DNA of 64,000 nt. Source: Stachybotrys elegans. Lineage: Eukaryota > Ascomycota > Sordariomycetes > Hypocreales > Stachybotryaceae. Below, piece by piece: positions 22,929-34,158 of this stretch; positions within the stretch are counted from its first letter, which is position 1; each line of letters begins with the position of its first letter. Both the position numbers and the translations under genes were made by a program. Location of the stretch: contig JAGPNK010000007.1 in assembly GCA_020746835.1 (NCBI GenBank), positions 1,969,501 to 2,033,500 on the forward strand, read 5' to 3'. The notes beneath the pieces are model-generated. The model made no database searches. It was not told the origin of the DNA and saw only the letters and a program-made list of their open reading frames with translations.

Positions 22929-23905
22929 TTGCGGCGAGCCCTTGACTGAAGACGGTGGTGGAGGAGAAACAGGAGGAAGATGGGAGGATGAAGACGAGGA
23001 AGACTATGGCTAGAGGAGGCGGAGGCGGAGAAGGCGACTGGCTGGGTTGACGGCCAGGTTTCCAGATGCGCGTCGTGGCGCCGGCGCGGAAGAAGTCAAT
23101 TGGTTGTTAGGGGAGGATGGGTTGACTTTGGGTTTGAGATGAAGAGGGGGAAGACGGAAGGTTACGAGTATTTTGAGGTTTGTTGGAGCTTGTCGAGATG
23201 AGCTGCTTATCGGCTTATCGGCTTATCGGGGCAGGTGGATGGGTGGCGGTGGAGGGTGGTCAAGTTAAGCTCACCCGTAGATTGTTCCAATGCAGGTACT
23301 AAGATATTACCATCCTCCTACAAACATACAGCCCATGGCCTGATGGCGCCAGTCTAGCACCACGGCCGCAGAAAACGAAAGACGGCGTGAATGCTATCGA
23401 TTTCGGCCAACCGTTGCATTTGGCTGCCAGCGGACCACCGTCTCTATGAACGGTAACAACGCGGAGCCGGCATGAAGCCTGCCCAAGACGGACCAACGAG
23501 CCAGCTGTTCTACGCGACGGAGAGTTTGACGATGCATACGCATTGGCGATGAGAGGAGCCCGGCCTTGCAGTAGGGTGAGCCGCAACGGTAGGACGATGC
23601 TTCAACCGTTGGTGGCGTCCTGCCTGCTCCGTCGTGTTATTGGGAGAAGGGAGCGCGCTCGAGAAGCTTGTGAATGGCGGGGGATACGAGAAGAGTCCAT
23701 TGGCTTGGGGGGGAGGAGAATCACAAGCTTGTGCTGTCACAACATCTGAAAGACGAACTGGTGATGTGATATCCAAATACTTAAAGAGTCAACTCGTTCC
23801 CTCCTGGAGCTTCCTCTTCTCTCTCTCCTCATCACATCCACACTCGCTCATAATAGCAAGTTCATTCCCTCGCTTATATACACCTGCTTCTTTCCACCCT
23901 TCACA
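22929..23905. other. Divergent intergenic region
   Basis: Promoter side of both CDK7 (-) and the secreted protein gene (+). Contains three tandem copies of GCTTATCG (23205-23228) and a C/T-rich stretch at about 23790-23900 just before the secreted protein start. No gene is seen. Confidence 0.5.
23205..23228. repeat. Tandem octamer (GCTTATCG)3
   Basis: Three perfect head-to-tail copies. Each copy contains CTTATC, the reverse complement of the GATA core GATAAG, so the array presents three spaced GATA-factor-type sites about 280 bases upstream of the CDK7 start. Binding is inference. Confidence 0.6.
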
Positions 23906-25053
23906 ATGCGTCACTTCTTCGCCCTCGCGGCCCTCTGTGCTGCGCCGGCCCTCGCGGCTCTCGAGTACCCCAAGTACTTCGACCACAAGGACTTTGTCTA
24001 CGAGCACTACCACGAGGACAGGATCGTGGAGAACGGGCACTTCCCGCCGCTCCCGCGCCCTCATATCCCCCCGCCGCGCCGCCCCTACGAGGTCGAGCAC
24101 GCCTTCAAGCTGACGGACAAGTTTGTCTGCGAGAAGCTCCACTTCTTCGCGCGCGAGGCCGACTACATCTACGAGCTCGTCAAGGTCATTGACTGCGAGG
24201 ACCGCAGCCCCAAGTGCTGGGAGCCCGTCCGCAAGGCCATCTACGACCTCGAGTGGGAGCAGGACCTGTTTGACACCAAGATTGACAAGTCGGACCTCAA
24301 CAAGTGCTTCGACTGCCGCCAGGAGGGCAAGATTGCCTGCTGCTACCGCGAAGTATGCCCAACTCCTTCCTCCTTCCCAGTCTTGTATTGTTACTTGGAT
24401 GGCTAACTTGAGGTGATGATAGTACGCTGCTTCCATCATCCGCATGCTCAAGCTCATCAAGTACAAGACGGAGTTCCTCGAGGGTGGCACCGACAAGTAC
24501 ATCCTCACCGCCGTCAACAGTCTGCGCGCTTCCGACTACGTAGGACCCCCCACCCCCCCCTTTTGCCCTGCTGTGTGTCTGGTACTTGGCTAACTGGATA
24601 TAACAACAGACCTTTGTCTACGAGCTGGTCCGTCGCATGCACTGCGAGAAGTTTGAGAAGGAGATTATGGAGGCTCAGGGCGCCGTTGATGGTAGCACCC
24701 CCGGCTCCATCCGTGCTGCCTTCGCCGAGTTCGTCTTCACTCCTTACATCACCGGCAACAAGTTCGAGGGGCCCGTCAAGCCTCCCGGCCAGGACAACCC
24801 CGTGGAGCCTCCCCCTAAGCCTCCGGCTCCCGGCCACCCTCACGCTCCCCCTCCCCCTCCCCACCACGGTGGTCCTCCTCCTCCTCCCCATCACGGCGGT
24901 CCTCCTCCCCCTCCTTACCATGGTCAGTACTAGGTTGGTCCCAGAGATGTTGCTACAGGAGGCGCAAAGCTGACCTGCGAGGGAAAAACAGGCCCTCCCC
25001 GAGTTCAGGTCTGCCCCAACGGCGTGTGCCCTGGCAACGTCATCCCTCACTAA
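23906..25053 (+). CDS. Secreted protein with internal duplication and Pro/His-rich tail, unknown function
   Basis: Four exons, 23906-24352, 24423-24539, 24610-24922 and 24992-25053, give about 312 aa. It begins with a clear signal peptide (MRHFFALAALCAAPALAALE). A Pro-rich linker follows, then a Cys-containing helical domain that appears duplicated: EADYIYELVKVIDCED near residues 87-102 resembles SDYTFVYELVRRMHCEKFE near 186-204. The C-terminal part is a low-complexity PPPPPHHGG repeat, and the last exon adds a Cys-rich end (VQVCPNGVCPGNVIPH). If the last intron is retained, translation stops after HGQY at 24933. I do not recognise the family. A cell-wall-associated or effector-like role is possible but only inferred from secretion and composition. 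No homologous neighbour gives context. Confidence 0.82.
24850..24925 (+). repeat. Coding repeat (Pro5-His-His-Gly-Gly) in secreted protein
   Basis: The DNA encodes three consecutive PPPPP blocks separated by HHGG and ending in YHG. Codon usage within the blocks is similar, which suggests expansion by slippage or unequal exchange. Confidence 0.65.
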
Positions 25054-26982
25054 GCGACGCTGGGCCCGATGGAGCAAACTCTTGGAGCTGGAGTAGCAGA
25101 ACGGGATGACTTTTGTCGTTGCGGCCTGCTGGTCTGGGCGAATGGAGGACGCACCCAGTATTATACATGGGAAGGAAAAGCAAAAGCAAAACAAAAGACT
25201 CAAGGGGTAACTTATTTTTAGGACAGACGTTTTCTTTCATTAATAATTGACCAAAATTCTCTCCTTGGCTGTTTGTTGGTTATCTCTTTCTGATGGGCGG
25301 TGCTGATTGTGTGACGGGCTGCCAAGAGATGTTGGTTGCTGAGCGCGCGACGATCTGGCTGGTTCTGGCAATTCGGGATTACTGAGGAAGCGCAGCCTTG
25401 TGTGATGTGACTAAGGGCGCTCGCTGGCATCAAGGCGCAGCAGTCGGATCATGGCGGATCATGGCAGGTGTATGTCCGCTACGAGGTCGAACGGCCGTCT
25501 CATCGGCAAGGGGATTAGGTGGCACAAGAAGGGCTGAGGCTGAGGCGATGATGGAACGGATGGCGGTTGGATGTTGGGGGTTGGTTTCGATTAAATCCGA
25601 TGCTAAGGGAATACCTAATCTACGAGGCGGCGCACCCACACCTTGAACCTTGACTTGATGCGGGTGGCTTGCGCGCAACCGCCAGGAGAAATGCAGGGAT
25701 CGATTAGTTGCCATTTTGGGGGTCGACGCCCCCCCTGGGATTTGCAACTACCGGTGGTCGTGGTAAGCTTCTAGTTCTTGGCACGGGGTCCTGAGATTCC
25801 CGCCGATGACGCCAAGCAGGCCCCAAGACTTGAGAAACTAGCCGGCCAAGTCGGAGCTTACGTCACGGCGGTTGAAACAGAGGGCAGGGCACAGCACGTC
25901 CAACCACAAGAATAATAAGAAGAATAATAAGAAGAGAAAAGAAGAGAAAAAAAAAAACAGCAGTAACGTCTCTCAGTTGATCGTGAACCGGGGATGGAGA
26001 AGAGATGTCAAGTTGATTGTTATTGTTGTCCTCGTCGTGTCATGGTGGCGGTGGGAAAACAAGCCCTTCCATGGGGTTTGACGTCAGGAGGTAGGTGTGG
26101 GTGGATTTTGGGCGCCACGGATTCCGGGCTCTTCGGACGTAACGAGTTAAGCTTAAGCCCGAGAACAGAACCACCAACAAAGAGCATACACAAGAACCCA
26201 CGATGAAAGAATAGGCGGCACATTCAAATGGTTGCACAGCCTGTAAAGAAGTACGCGTCAAGCGGGCAAAGCAAAACAGCAGCATGCACCTGCCCACTCT
26301 CCCGCGCCCCGTGCCCCGTGCTCTTGCCCTCGTGCCATGAGGAAGGAGGCCCCGGAAGGCAGGGAAGGCATGGCATGGCCCCACCCGTGATCTCGCCCTT
26401 TCGCGCTCAACTGTGACGTGACGACAACGATGATGTTTGATTGACACTCGGGCTCCCTCCACACACGCCAAGCACCGGCCTGAGGAGAACGGAAAAGAGT
26501 TAACAACATAGCCGCCCTGCCATGCGAAAATGATCGGCCCCGGGGGTGTGGTCGCACACTCACACACCCCTTCCCCCATCTCACCTTTATTCTTGTCCCA
26601 AAAACCTGCTTCTCCCTCCCTCCCTTCCATTCTTTCTCTCTCTCTGTCTTTTCCACATCACCACCCGCTCCTCCTCTACATACACGCTCGCAGGATAATA
26701 CAAACGCACTTCTCCTCTAGGAGCTCTACCGACTGAAAGCCGAGGGTCTGGACAAGAAAAGAGGGAACCAAACTTGGTTGTGTTGGGCTGCGGTGGATAT
26801 ACAGAGCACAGCAACGAGTTACACGCCGGAAATCAAAAATAGAAGCATCCAACCTATAACGGCCCACGACAAAACAACATCATTCCCAACTCTTGTCGCG
26901 CCTCGACTTCCTCTCTCTCATTCACCTCCGTTCTTTCCTGGAATCAGTCACTTACACCGTCACCGTGCTTCCCACCACAGCC
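25054..26982. other. Intergenic, 1.9 kb between two plus-strand genes
   Basis: No gene is recognised. An A-rich stretch lies at about 25900-25965. From about 26560 the DNA is strongly C/T-rich and then A/C-rich, as expected for the promoter and leader of the SFK1-family gene. Confidence 0.5.
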
Positions 26983-27907
26983 ATGGCTCTCGGAGGCATC
27001 GTATCATACTGGGTACGTCTCTCTCCCCATCTCTCCCTTCCAAAAGCCCACAAACTAACCTCGCGCAGATGCTACCCGTCATCTCGGGTGTCGCATGGCT
27101 CGCTACGCTTCTCGGCCTGCTCCTTTGGTGGCTCATCGATGAGAACCGCCGCGTCTATGACTCCATGGAGGAGGGCCAGACCATCGCCTACATCAGCGAC
27201 ATTGGCGCCACGGAGCTTCAGCCCCTCTTCATCGCCGGCTCCGTCATCACCTCCGTCTTCCTCGACCTCGCCTTTGTCTCCGAACGCTGGCTCCGCCACA
27301 ACGGCCGCCTCGTCGCCAATGGCTCCCGCCGCGAGAGGGTCTCCTCCATCTTCTCCATCTTCTTCGCCCTTGTTGGTACCGCCGGCCTCATCCTCCTCTC
27401 CATCTTTGATACCCGCAGCCACCGAGGTCTGCACAACATCTGCCTCGGCCTCTTTATCCTCGGATACCTTGTTTCTGCCATCTTTATCTGCTGGGAGTAC
27501 CGTCGTCTTGGCATCCGTACGTCTCCCTTGCCATTCCACCAATCTCTGACAGACAGATATGCTAAACCATACTCCCAGACTACCGCGAACACGCCATTCT
27601 CCGCCTCTCTTTCTGGCTGAAGCTCTTCTTCATCATCGTCGAGTTTGCCCTCGCCGTCGGTTTCGCTGCCTGCATGGGCCTCGGCCGCTCCAACGCGGCT
27701 GCCATCCTTGAATGGATCGTCGCCACCGTCTTCACCCTCTACGCCGTTTCCTTTGTTATCGACCTCTGGCCCGCTGTCCGTACTAAGGGCCAGGGCGCCA
27801 GGTTCGCCAAGCCCGGCTCTTACGACATGGAAGAGGCCAACACCTACGGCGCTGCCTATCCGACTACCCCCAACCCCCCCGCCGCCGTTCACCAAGCCAA
27901 CTTTTAA
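26983..27907 (+). CDS. SFK1: Frag1/DRAM/Sfk1-family membrane protein
   Basis: Polytopic plasma-membrane protein. Yeast Sfk1 works with the PI4-kinase Stt4 and in phospholipid asymmetry (known), and orthology here is inferred from topology and sequence. Three exons, 26983-27012, 27069-27516 and 27579-27907, give 268 aa. The first exon encodes just MALGGIVSYW. Six hydrophobic segments are visible: LPVISGVAWLATLLGLLLWW, LQPLFIAGSVITSVFLDLAF, FSIFFALVGTAGLILLSIFD, NICLGLFILGYLVSAIFICW, FWLKLFFIIVEFALAVGFAA and EWIVATVFTLYAVSFVIDLW. The loop PNI-type motif of DRAM proteins is represented by YISDIGATELQP, which is typical of the fungal family. The cytosolic tail is Pro-rich. All introns are GT-AG and restore frame. 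It is convergent with EIS1. Confidence 0.87.
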
Positions 27908-28475
27908 GCCCACTACCTATGAACATCCCATTTTTTTCAAGCATCATTTTGCCCATTGCGACTATACCAGGAGGTCAGATTACGACCTGGGAACTTTTCA
28001 ATGCACGGCGTTAAAGGTCATTCACTGGGGAGTTGGTCTGGAATCTATTCATCCATTCGCCCTCACGTTTTGGAAATCATTAGAAGAGGGAGTAGACACC
28101 TCAAATTACACAGATAGTACGAATAAGACGAACACATCGTCTTGCAAAGGCTAGGATGTTGTGATACATAAATGCATATATAAATATCTTAGACAACCAA
28201 TGCAAACCGAACTCATCCTATTAATATATAGCAAGCTTCATTATTCACATATTTCTGACAAATAACCATTAATTCGTATGCTATTACTACTCCCCATGTA
28301 TACACCTGTGGAGGAATATTCCTTTGGTAGGATTCCATCGTTGCACTGCTCTCGTACGTAACAACCGGAATACGCCAAACACCTTTCTAGACCATCAAGG
28401 GGAAGGAGAAGTCAAAAAGCGCATCAATCCAACTGCCGAGCTATCGCTCAAGACCCTAACCGGGTTCCATTTCGT
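27908..28475. other. Convergent 3' region
   Basis: A/T-rich DNA between the stops of SFK1 (+) and EIS1 (-), with both 3' UTRs. Nothing else is recognised. Confidence 0.55.
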
Positions 28476-30937
28476 TTATCGATCCATCATTTCTCGAAAC
28501 CGAGAGTCTCGTGTCGGGCTTTGGCTGCCTCGAATCGCAGGATCCTCCAGAGGTCGAGGCAAGGACATCTCCGTGTCTTGGTAGTCGTCGTAGCGTTCAG
28601 TTGAAGCGCTGTCAGTGTCGCTGGCCGGACTGACTCCACGGGAATCAGTTGGTCTGGCCAGTGCGGGCGCCAGCTCAGACTCTCCTCTACCGGCCATGGC
28701 AACATCACGCATGCTTGTTGGCCGGTTGTCCAGGCTTGTTGAGCTTCCACTGGCCTCTTGCCTGAGTGCCGCGCCGCCTAGGAAGCCCCTCTTCTTATCA
28801 CCTTGCTCCCCAATTGACTTTCCTCTCGAGAATCGATTTTTGATCCACCCCTTCACCTTGGCCTTTGGCGAAGTCGGTCCTTCTCCCGACTTTCGCCGCT
28901 CAGCGATAGTAGTATCGTGGCCTGTGTCAGGCATAGGTTCAGGGTGAACCAGTTCCAGCGGGTTATCAGGGACAGCGACATCTCCCTCAGTGGCTGCTCC
29001 ACTTGCGGCAACATCCAAGTCTTGTTGTGGCTCTGCCTTTGACTTGCGCTTTTCTTCCTTGACCATGCGCTTTTGCTCGGCCTTGGCAGCCTTCTCTTCA
29101 TCCTTTCTGGTCCTCTCTTCCTGCCTCTCTTGTTGCTTCTTGTTACGCTCCTCTTGCTTCTCCTCCTCTGCAAGAGAATTAGTAGTGTGAATCTCAGAAA
29201 AGGGGTCTTATGAAAAGTATGCAACTCACCTTTAGCCTTTCTGTTGATTTCTTTAATCTCGCGATCTCGCGCCTTCTGCTTCTCTTCTTCAGCCTTCTTC
29301 GCCTCTTCTTCCAGCTTCAACACTGCAAGACGCTCCCGCTCTATCTCTGCCTTCTCGTTGATGTCATCCAGCACAGGTTGGACGCTCTTGGAAGCAATGG
29401 CGTTAACTTCATCGGGGTCCATAAACTTGCCACCGCCGATGTCGATTTTGCCCTTGTTCTCAGTGCGAGACTCATGACGGATCTGCGCTGCTCTCTGGGC
29501 CTTGATCTCCCAGTCACTGAGCATAGCATGGTGAGGTTTTCCAGTGCTGGAATATGCCTTTTCATCCATGCCTTGGAGCCGCGCCTTGACATTGCGCTGC
29601 GCAGCAGCGAGCAGCGCCTCGCGATCCTTGTCACGCTTGTTGCTGTCAACTTGGGAAAGTTTGGTTGAGAACATGGACATTTCTTGCTTGATGCGTCGCG
29701 ATTGTTCACGATCATCCAGATCTCCGTCGCTGGATGATCGGCGCCGAAGCCTGGCGGCCATGGAAAATCGACGCTTTGGTGTTTGCGTGTTGCCATAGTA
29801 CTCTTGGTACTCACGACTCCGTTGGTGTTCATCGTGGAGTTTGGCTAGTCGCTCTTGGGCTTGTTTATATGCTGCATCCTGCAGGCTCAGATACGGCGAG
29901 ACCTGGGCGGGCTTCTCACCCTGAGAATAGGCCTCCTTAGTCTGGTCCACCATCTTCTGCTGTTGGCCATACATCTTTTTGGCCATGGCCACGGCAGATT
30001 GGTGCAGCTGTTCGTTCCGTGTCCTCTCATCCACCTCGATCTGAACCTGTGGACGCGACGTGAACATGTTCCGTGTCATGGTGGTTACCGGGACTGCACC
30101 AGCGTCCTTTGAAGGGCTCTTGGATGCCATGGATGCTCTATGAGCCAGAGTCGCGCCGTTCAAAGCATTGGTATTGTGGCCGGGTGTGGCGGCTCGGGAT
30201 TCCTTGGGCGCCGCATCTGCAGAGGGCGACGAGATGGCGCGAGGTCTATTCACGGACATGGCACCCTTAGCAGCAGCGAGAGACCTGTCTCCATGAGCGT
30301 TGTCTTGCGTGTTGGCTTGCTGCGCATTAAGGGTTCGGCTGGCAGCAAAGGCTTGTGTAGCCGCGGAGCTTCCATGAGAGTGAGGAGTAGGGCGAGAAGC
30401 CGGCGATGCTGTCGGACCAGCGGCGTGAAAGGCCTGCGTCGCCGCCGAGTTGCCCCAGCCGTCGCGTGAGGACTTGGGGACTCTGGCACTGCTTGAGCGC
30501 TTGAGGGCGGCATCGGCAGAGTTCACTGCCAGCACGGCAGCTTTGGCGCCGTCCGAAGTCGAGCTGGGTTCCCAGGATGGGGACATCTTGTAATTTTTGG
30601 CGAGAACAGCAGCGGCAAAGGCAGAGGATGTTTCGTCGGGCTTCCAGCATTCAACAGGCTTGTGGCTAGCCCAACCTAGTGTCGCAGCAGCACTAGCAGC
30701 AGCGCCGTCTGGTCGAAGGCCGTGTGAAGGGTAGCTGGGGAGCGAACGTGGGTCGGCATACTTAAGCCTACCAGCCGTCGATACTGTACGCGCACATGTC
30801 AGCGCAAAGGAAGAGGGTCAACAGAATGCAGAGTGATGCGAGCTGCAGGGGTTGGTAGGAGTGCTTGTGGGGTATTTGAAGATGCACGTCGTGATGTACC
30901 TACCTGGAGGCGGCTGAGCAGAAGGGTTTCCGAGCAT
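28476..30937 (-). CDS. EIS1: Eisosome protein 1 (Eis1)
   Basis: Component of eisosomes, the plasma-membrane furrows organised by Pil1/Lsp1 (known for the family). Minus-strand exons 30937-30904, 30783-29230 and 29167-28476 give about 759 aa. The start MLGNPSAQPPP is spliced to STAGRLKYADPRSLPSYPSH. The diagnostic N-terminal repeats follow: AAASAAATLGWASHKPVECW, SAFAAAVLAKNYKMSPSWEP, SSAATQAFAASRTL. The core domain includes TRNMFTSRPQ, AVAMAKKMYGQQQ and YLSLQDAAYKQAQERLAKLH. A long Lys/Glu coiled-coil region follows (about 450-590). The tail is Ser-rich and basic, ending in DSRFREMMDR. The 34-nt first exon is easily missed, but without it the protein would lack the LKYADP start typical of the family. 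It is divergent from the phosphatase-like gene with 2 kb between them. Confidence 0.92.
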
Positions 30938-32943
30938 GGTGGGTAAGTTTGGGGCTGTAGACGGTAGGTTGCGGATGGCGGGTGATGGGCAGGTGGATGC
31001 TCCGTCTCGGTACACGAGCGCACGATGTGGCGTGGAGAACCAGCTTGACGGGTTGGCGCTGACGTGGGTGATGTGGTTTGGCTGGGTTGACGAGAATACG
31101 AATGAGTCGGTATTACGTATATTGGCTAATCACGGGGCCACCTTCTCCAGAGCACAAGTTGAAAGAAGGTATCGCGGGGCTGCCTGTTCTATTCATGGAC
31201 CGGAGTCGATAGTCGTCTAGTCGATTGGGGTATCCGAAAAGTCCGTCCAAGGGAGGCGGAACGAGAGAGATATGGAGGGAGAGCAGTGATAGTAATGATA
31301 ATTACTGCGCAGGGATGGGTCAAGGGGTGAAGAAGGGAACAGGCATGTTAGATCGGATCATGGAGAAAGGGAGGGGAAATGCCGATTTAAGAAATGAAAC
31401 AGAATGGGCTCGGGCCTACAAAAAGAAAGAAGAGGGAGAGGGGGGGGGACTTGGAGGAGTGATAGTGGTGATGATGGCGTGAGAGCTAGGAGCTAGGAAG
31501 ATGACGATTTGCACCTCCCGCTACGGCACCTGCCCAAGGTAGGCGGCCGGGTTGGACGGCGACCGGGCAGTGCTCGTAGGCTAGAGCGGGCCCTAGACAA
31601 GACCAAACAGTCCGGAGGGAAGGCAGAGCTCACCAGGGATGGCTCGCGTGTCGCAGCTACCCAATTGTAACGAGTGTAGGGGAGGAGCGAGCTCAGTTGC
31701 ATCTGCCCGTCTGCCGCACCTTCCCACGACCGTCGACAAACCACCCCAGATGGGCCTGGATAGGGTGACGTCATGGAGGGACCCTCCTGAACCAGCGGCC
31801 CAGCTGTACATGGATCCGCCTGCTGATGACCAGGGTAGTGGCGGGGCCACAGCAACAACGAGGCCACTGGGCTAAGCCCCTCTAGAGATGCCACTTTTGT
31901 ATGACGCTAAGAACTCGACAGCCTCGAGCAGCACGGACAAGCAATCATGCTCATTGTTCGTTCCTCTTCATATCCATCGGAGGGGTGGAATACAACACGC
32001 TCGTGGCGCATGCCTACCAGCATGCCTGCTAGCTCCGGGGGGGCACCGCACCGGCAGATGATGCCCTCGTCACCAGTTTTTTCCCCCGCCAGCGATACCC
32101 GATGAGAGCAACAAGAGACGGGTATCGTGTGATCAGCTAAACCCCTCCGGCTTTTCAAGAGCTTGGCTGCGTCCAATGGTCCGGGGAATGCCCAGCAAGT
32201 CCGTCTCACGTACCGCGCGACGGTGGCTGGGCTTTGAGGGGGGTTGTCTAACTTCCAGACGAAGGCGTGACGTAGTTTTGGTGGCGTTGACTCTCCTGTG
32301 CAACCACCGACCGACTCGTACTCAAGCATGTGTATGGTACCGAGCCACCCTGAAGTATTCTTCCCGGGAATGTAGTCCGTAGGAGTTGCTTCCACAGGAT
32401 TTGTGTTAGTCGTTCATGTTTTATATCCCCACCGAGCCTGCCCTGCTTGTTTTGTGTCTGATGTATCATTCTGAGATCTCCGGGCCCTTGTCAGACTAGT
32501 AGGCGATTGATTCTCCGTGAACAAGATCATCATAAGATAAGGCAGTTAAGGGTCCACTGAGCATCTCCACCGTTTGCCGGCGTCTTTTCGAGTCGTTTAT
32601 ACATAGGGTAAGTAAGGGGGAACTTATCACGAGAGCTGCCTGTGGCATTCAACACTGCGATAAGTCGGTGATGGTGAGGATAGGCCACCACGGTGTTCCA
32701 ATTCATTCCCCACCCACGTTGGTTCCGTTTTCCCTCAATCCTTTACTTCTGCCACGATAGTTACTGTCGTGACAAGGTTGCTTATCTCCATGGAGCGGCC
32801 AACTCCACCTCCCGTTTGATCCTCCGAGGTTGGTTGCCAGTGTTGAACCCTGTCCACAATCATGAATTGCAAACGGCACTAGAAATTCCTCCCCACAAAC
32901 ACTCAATGAGCAGAACGACTTCGGAGACAAACGCACAACCACC
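30938..32943. other. Divergent intergenic region, 2 kb
   Basis: Lies between the starts of EIS1 (-) and the phosphatase-like gene (+). A G run is present at about 31440-31450. Short open frames here (e.g. 31225-31482, 31907-32395) have no recognisable content. Nothing else is supported. Confidence 0.5.
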
Positions 32944-34071
32944 ATGGCAGAGCCACAGCTAGAAGCCGTGATAAACTTCCGGGATGTCGGCAAAACCGTG
33001 AACCAATTCCTTGGCCAAAGGTCTGAACCATCCGCTGCATCCGCTGTGAAGCCAAGAGCACCAATTGACACCAGGACATAGGCGTCTCCGCGAGGGAGTT
33101 TTCTATCGGTCTGCCCTCCCAGGTACGTGGTTCCAGAGCATGTCTTGGATAGGAGACTGACGCGACAAAGACCAGGCTACGCTCCGCGATAGAAAGGCCA
33201 TCGCTTCTGAGCTGGGTATCAAGACCATTGTTGACCTGCGATCCGAGTGAGCCGAGTCCATCCTCTCACCAAGAGCAATCCCTAACCATGCTCAATTGCG
33301 CAGTACCGAGAAACTGGAAGAGGCAGAACGCTTCCAAGTCTCGCTACAGGAAAGGCGAGAGTCCTACCCTCTTCGTATGCCCGGCCTTGCCTACCATGAC
33401 ATCAAAGTTCTAGGCCGCGCCTTTGAGTCAAACCTCACACGCTACCTCTCCTGGTGGAGCTTCTTGTTCGTCTCTCTTACCTTCCTCTCCCGCTGGAATA
33501 TTGGCTGACTATTGAGACAATGGAAAAAGCAAAGTCATGTTTCTCCTACTCATAGGAAACCGTGTCACGGCCGTCAGCCTTGTCGCACGCGAGGTTATGA
33601 GCCCTCGTGGTCTTGTGCGCATGGGCCTTGATGCTATTGATCACTCGGGCCCCGAGATATGCCAGACACTGCGGCTGTACACGGATGCTGGCGCCTTGCC
33701 CAGCTTGGTTCACTGTACGCAGGGCAAGGACCGAACAGGTAGGTGCTCCACGGACCCACGAGTCTGTACCGCCTGCTGATGGAGCAGGCCTCATCTGTTG
33801 CCTCGTGCTCATGATTCTCGACGTTCCTATCTCTGCTATCGAATACGATTACCGGTTGACAGACGCAGGCCCGGCCTCGGATCGTGAGCTCAGGGCTGCT
33901 CAGGCTCGTCATGTTGGGCTTTCGGAAGACTGGGCCTACACCGACAAGGAAATGATTAGTCGGACAGAGAAGCATCTCAATACTGTGCATGGTGGCCTCA
34001 ACGCGTATCTTGACCGCAATGGGTTCGGCCACGAGGATCGGCAACGGATTCGAGAAGCCCTTCTTTACTAA
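32944..34071 (+). CDS. Tyrosine/dual-specificity phosphatase-like protein (fungal Y_phosphatase3 type)
   Basis: Cysteine-based phosphatase of the family that includes bacterial and fungal tyrosine-phosphatase-like lipid phosphatases. The substrate is not evident. My model has six exons, 32944-33020, 33082-33122, 33171-33246, 33304-33465, 33530-33738 and 33788-34071, giving 282 aa. It starts MAEPQLEAVINFRDVGKTVN, a typical NFRDVG opening. LREGVFYRSALPDQATLRDR and KTIVDLRSDTEKLEEAERF follow. The P-loop HCTQGKDRTG is intact, with Cys181 and Arg187 in the HCX5R pattern. Exon 2 is only 41 nt. Two acceptors are purine-rich (..CAAAG, ..AAAAAG) and were chosen because they alone give an in-frame family-like sequence (SWWSF|FKVMFLL). 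The donor GTCTGA of intron 1 is weak. Its 3' end lies 87 bases from that of TRM140. Confidence 0.83.
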
Positions 34072-34158
34072 ACAGTTTAGATAAATCGCTAGGCGTAGTT
34101 CACAGGAAGCGAAGCGATGGCTGGGATATCTTGTTTATTTGTTTATTTTCTTTCTTGC

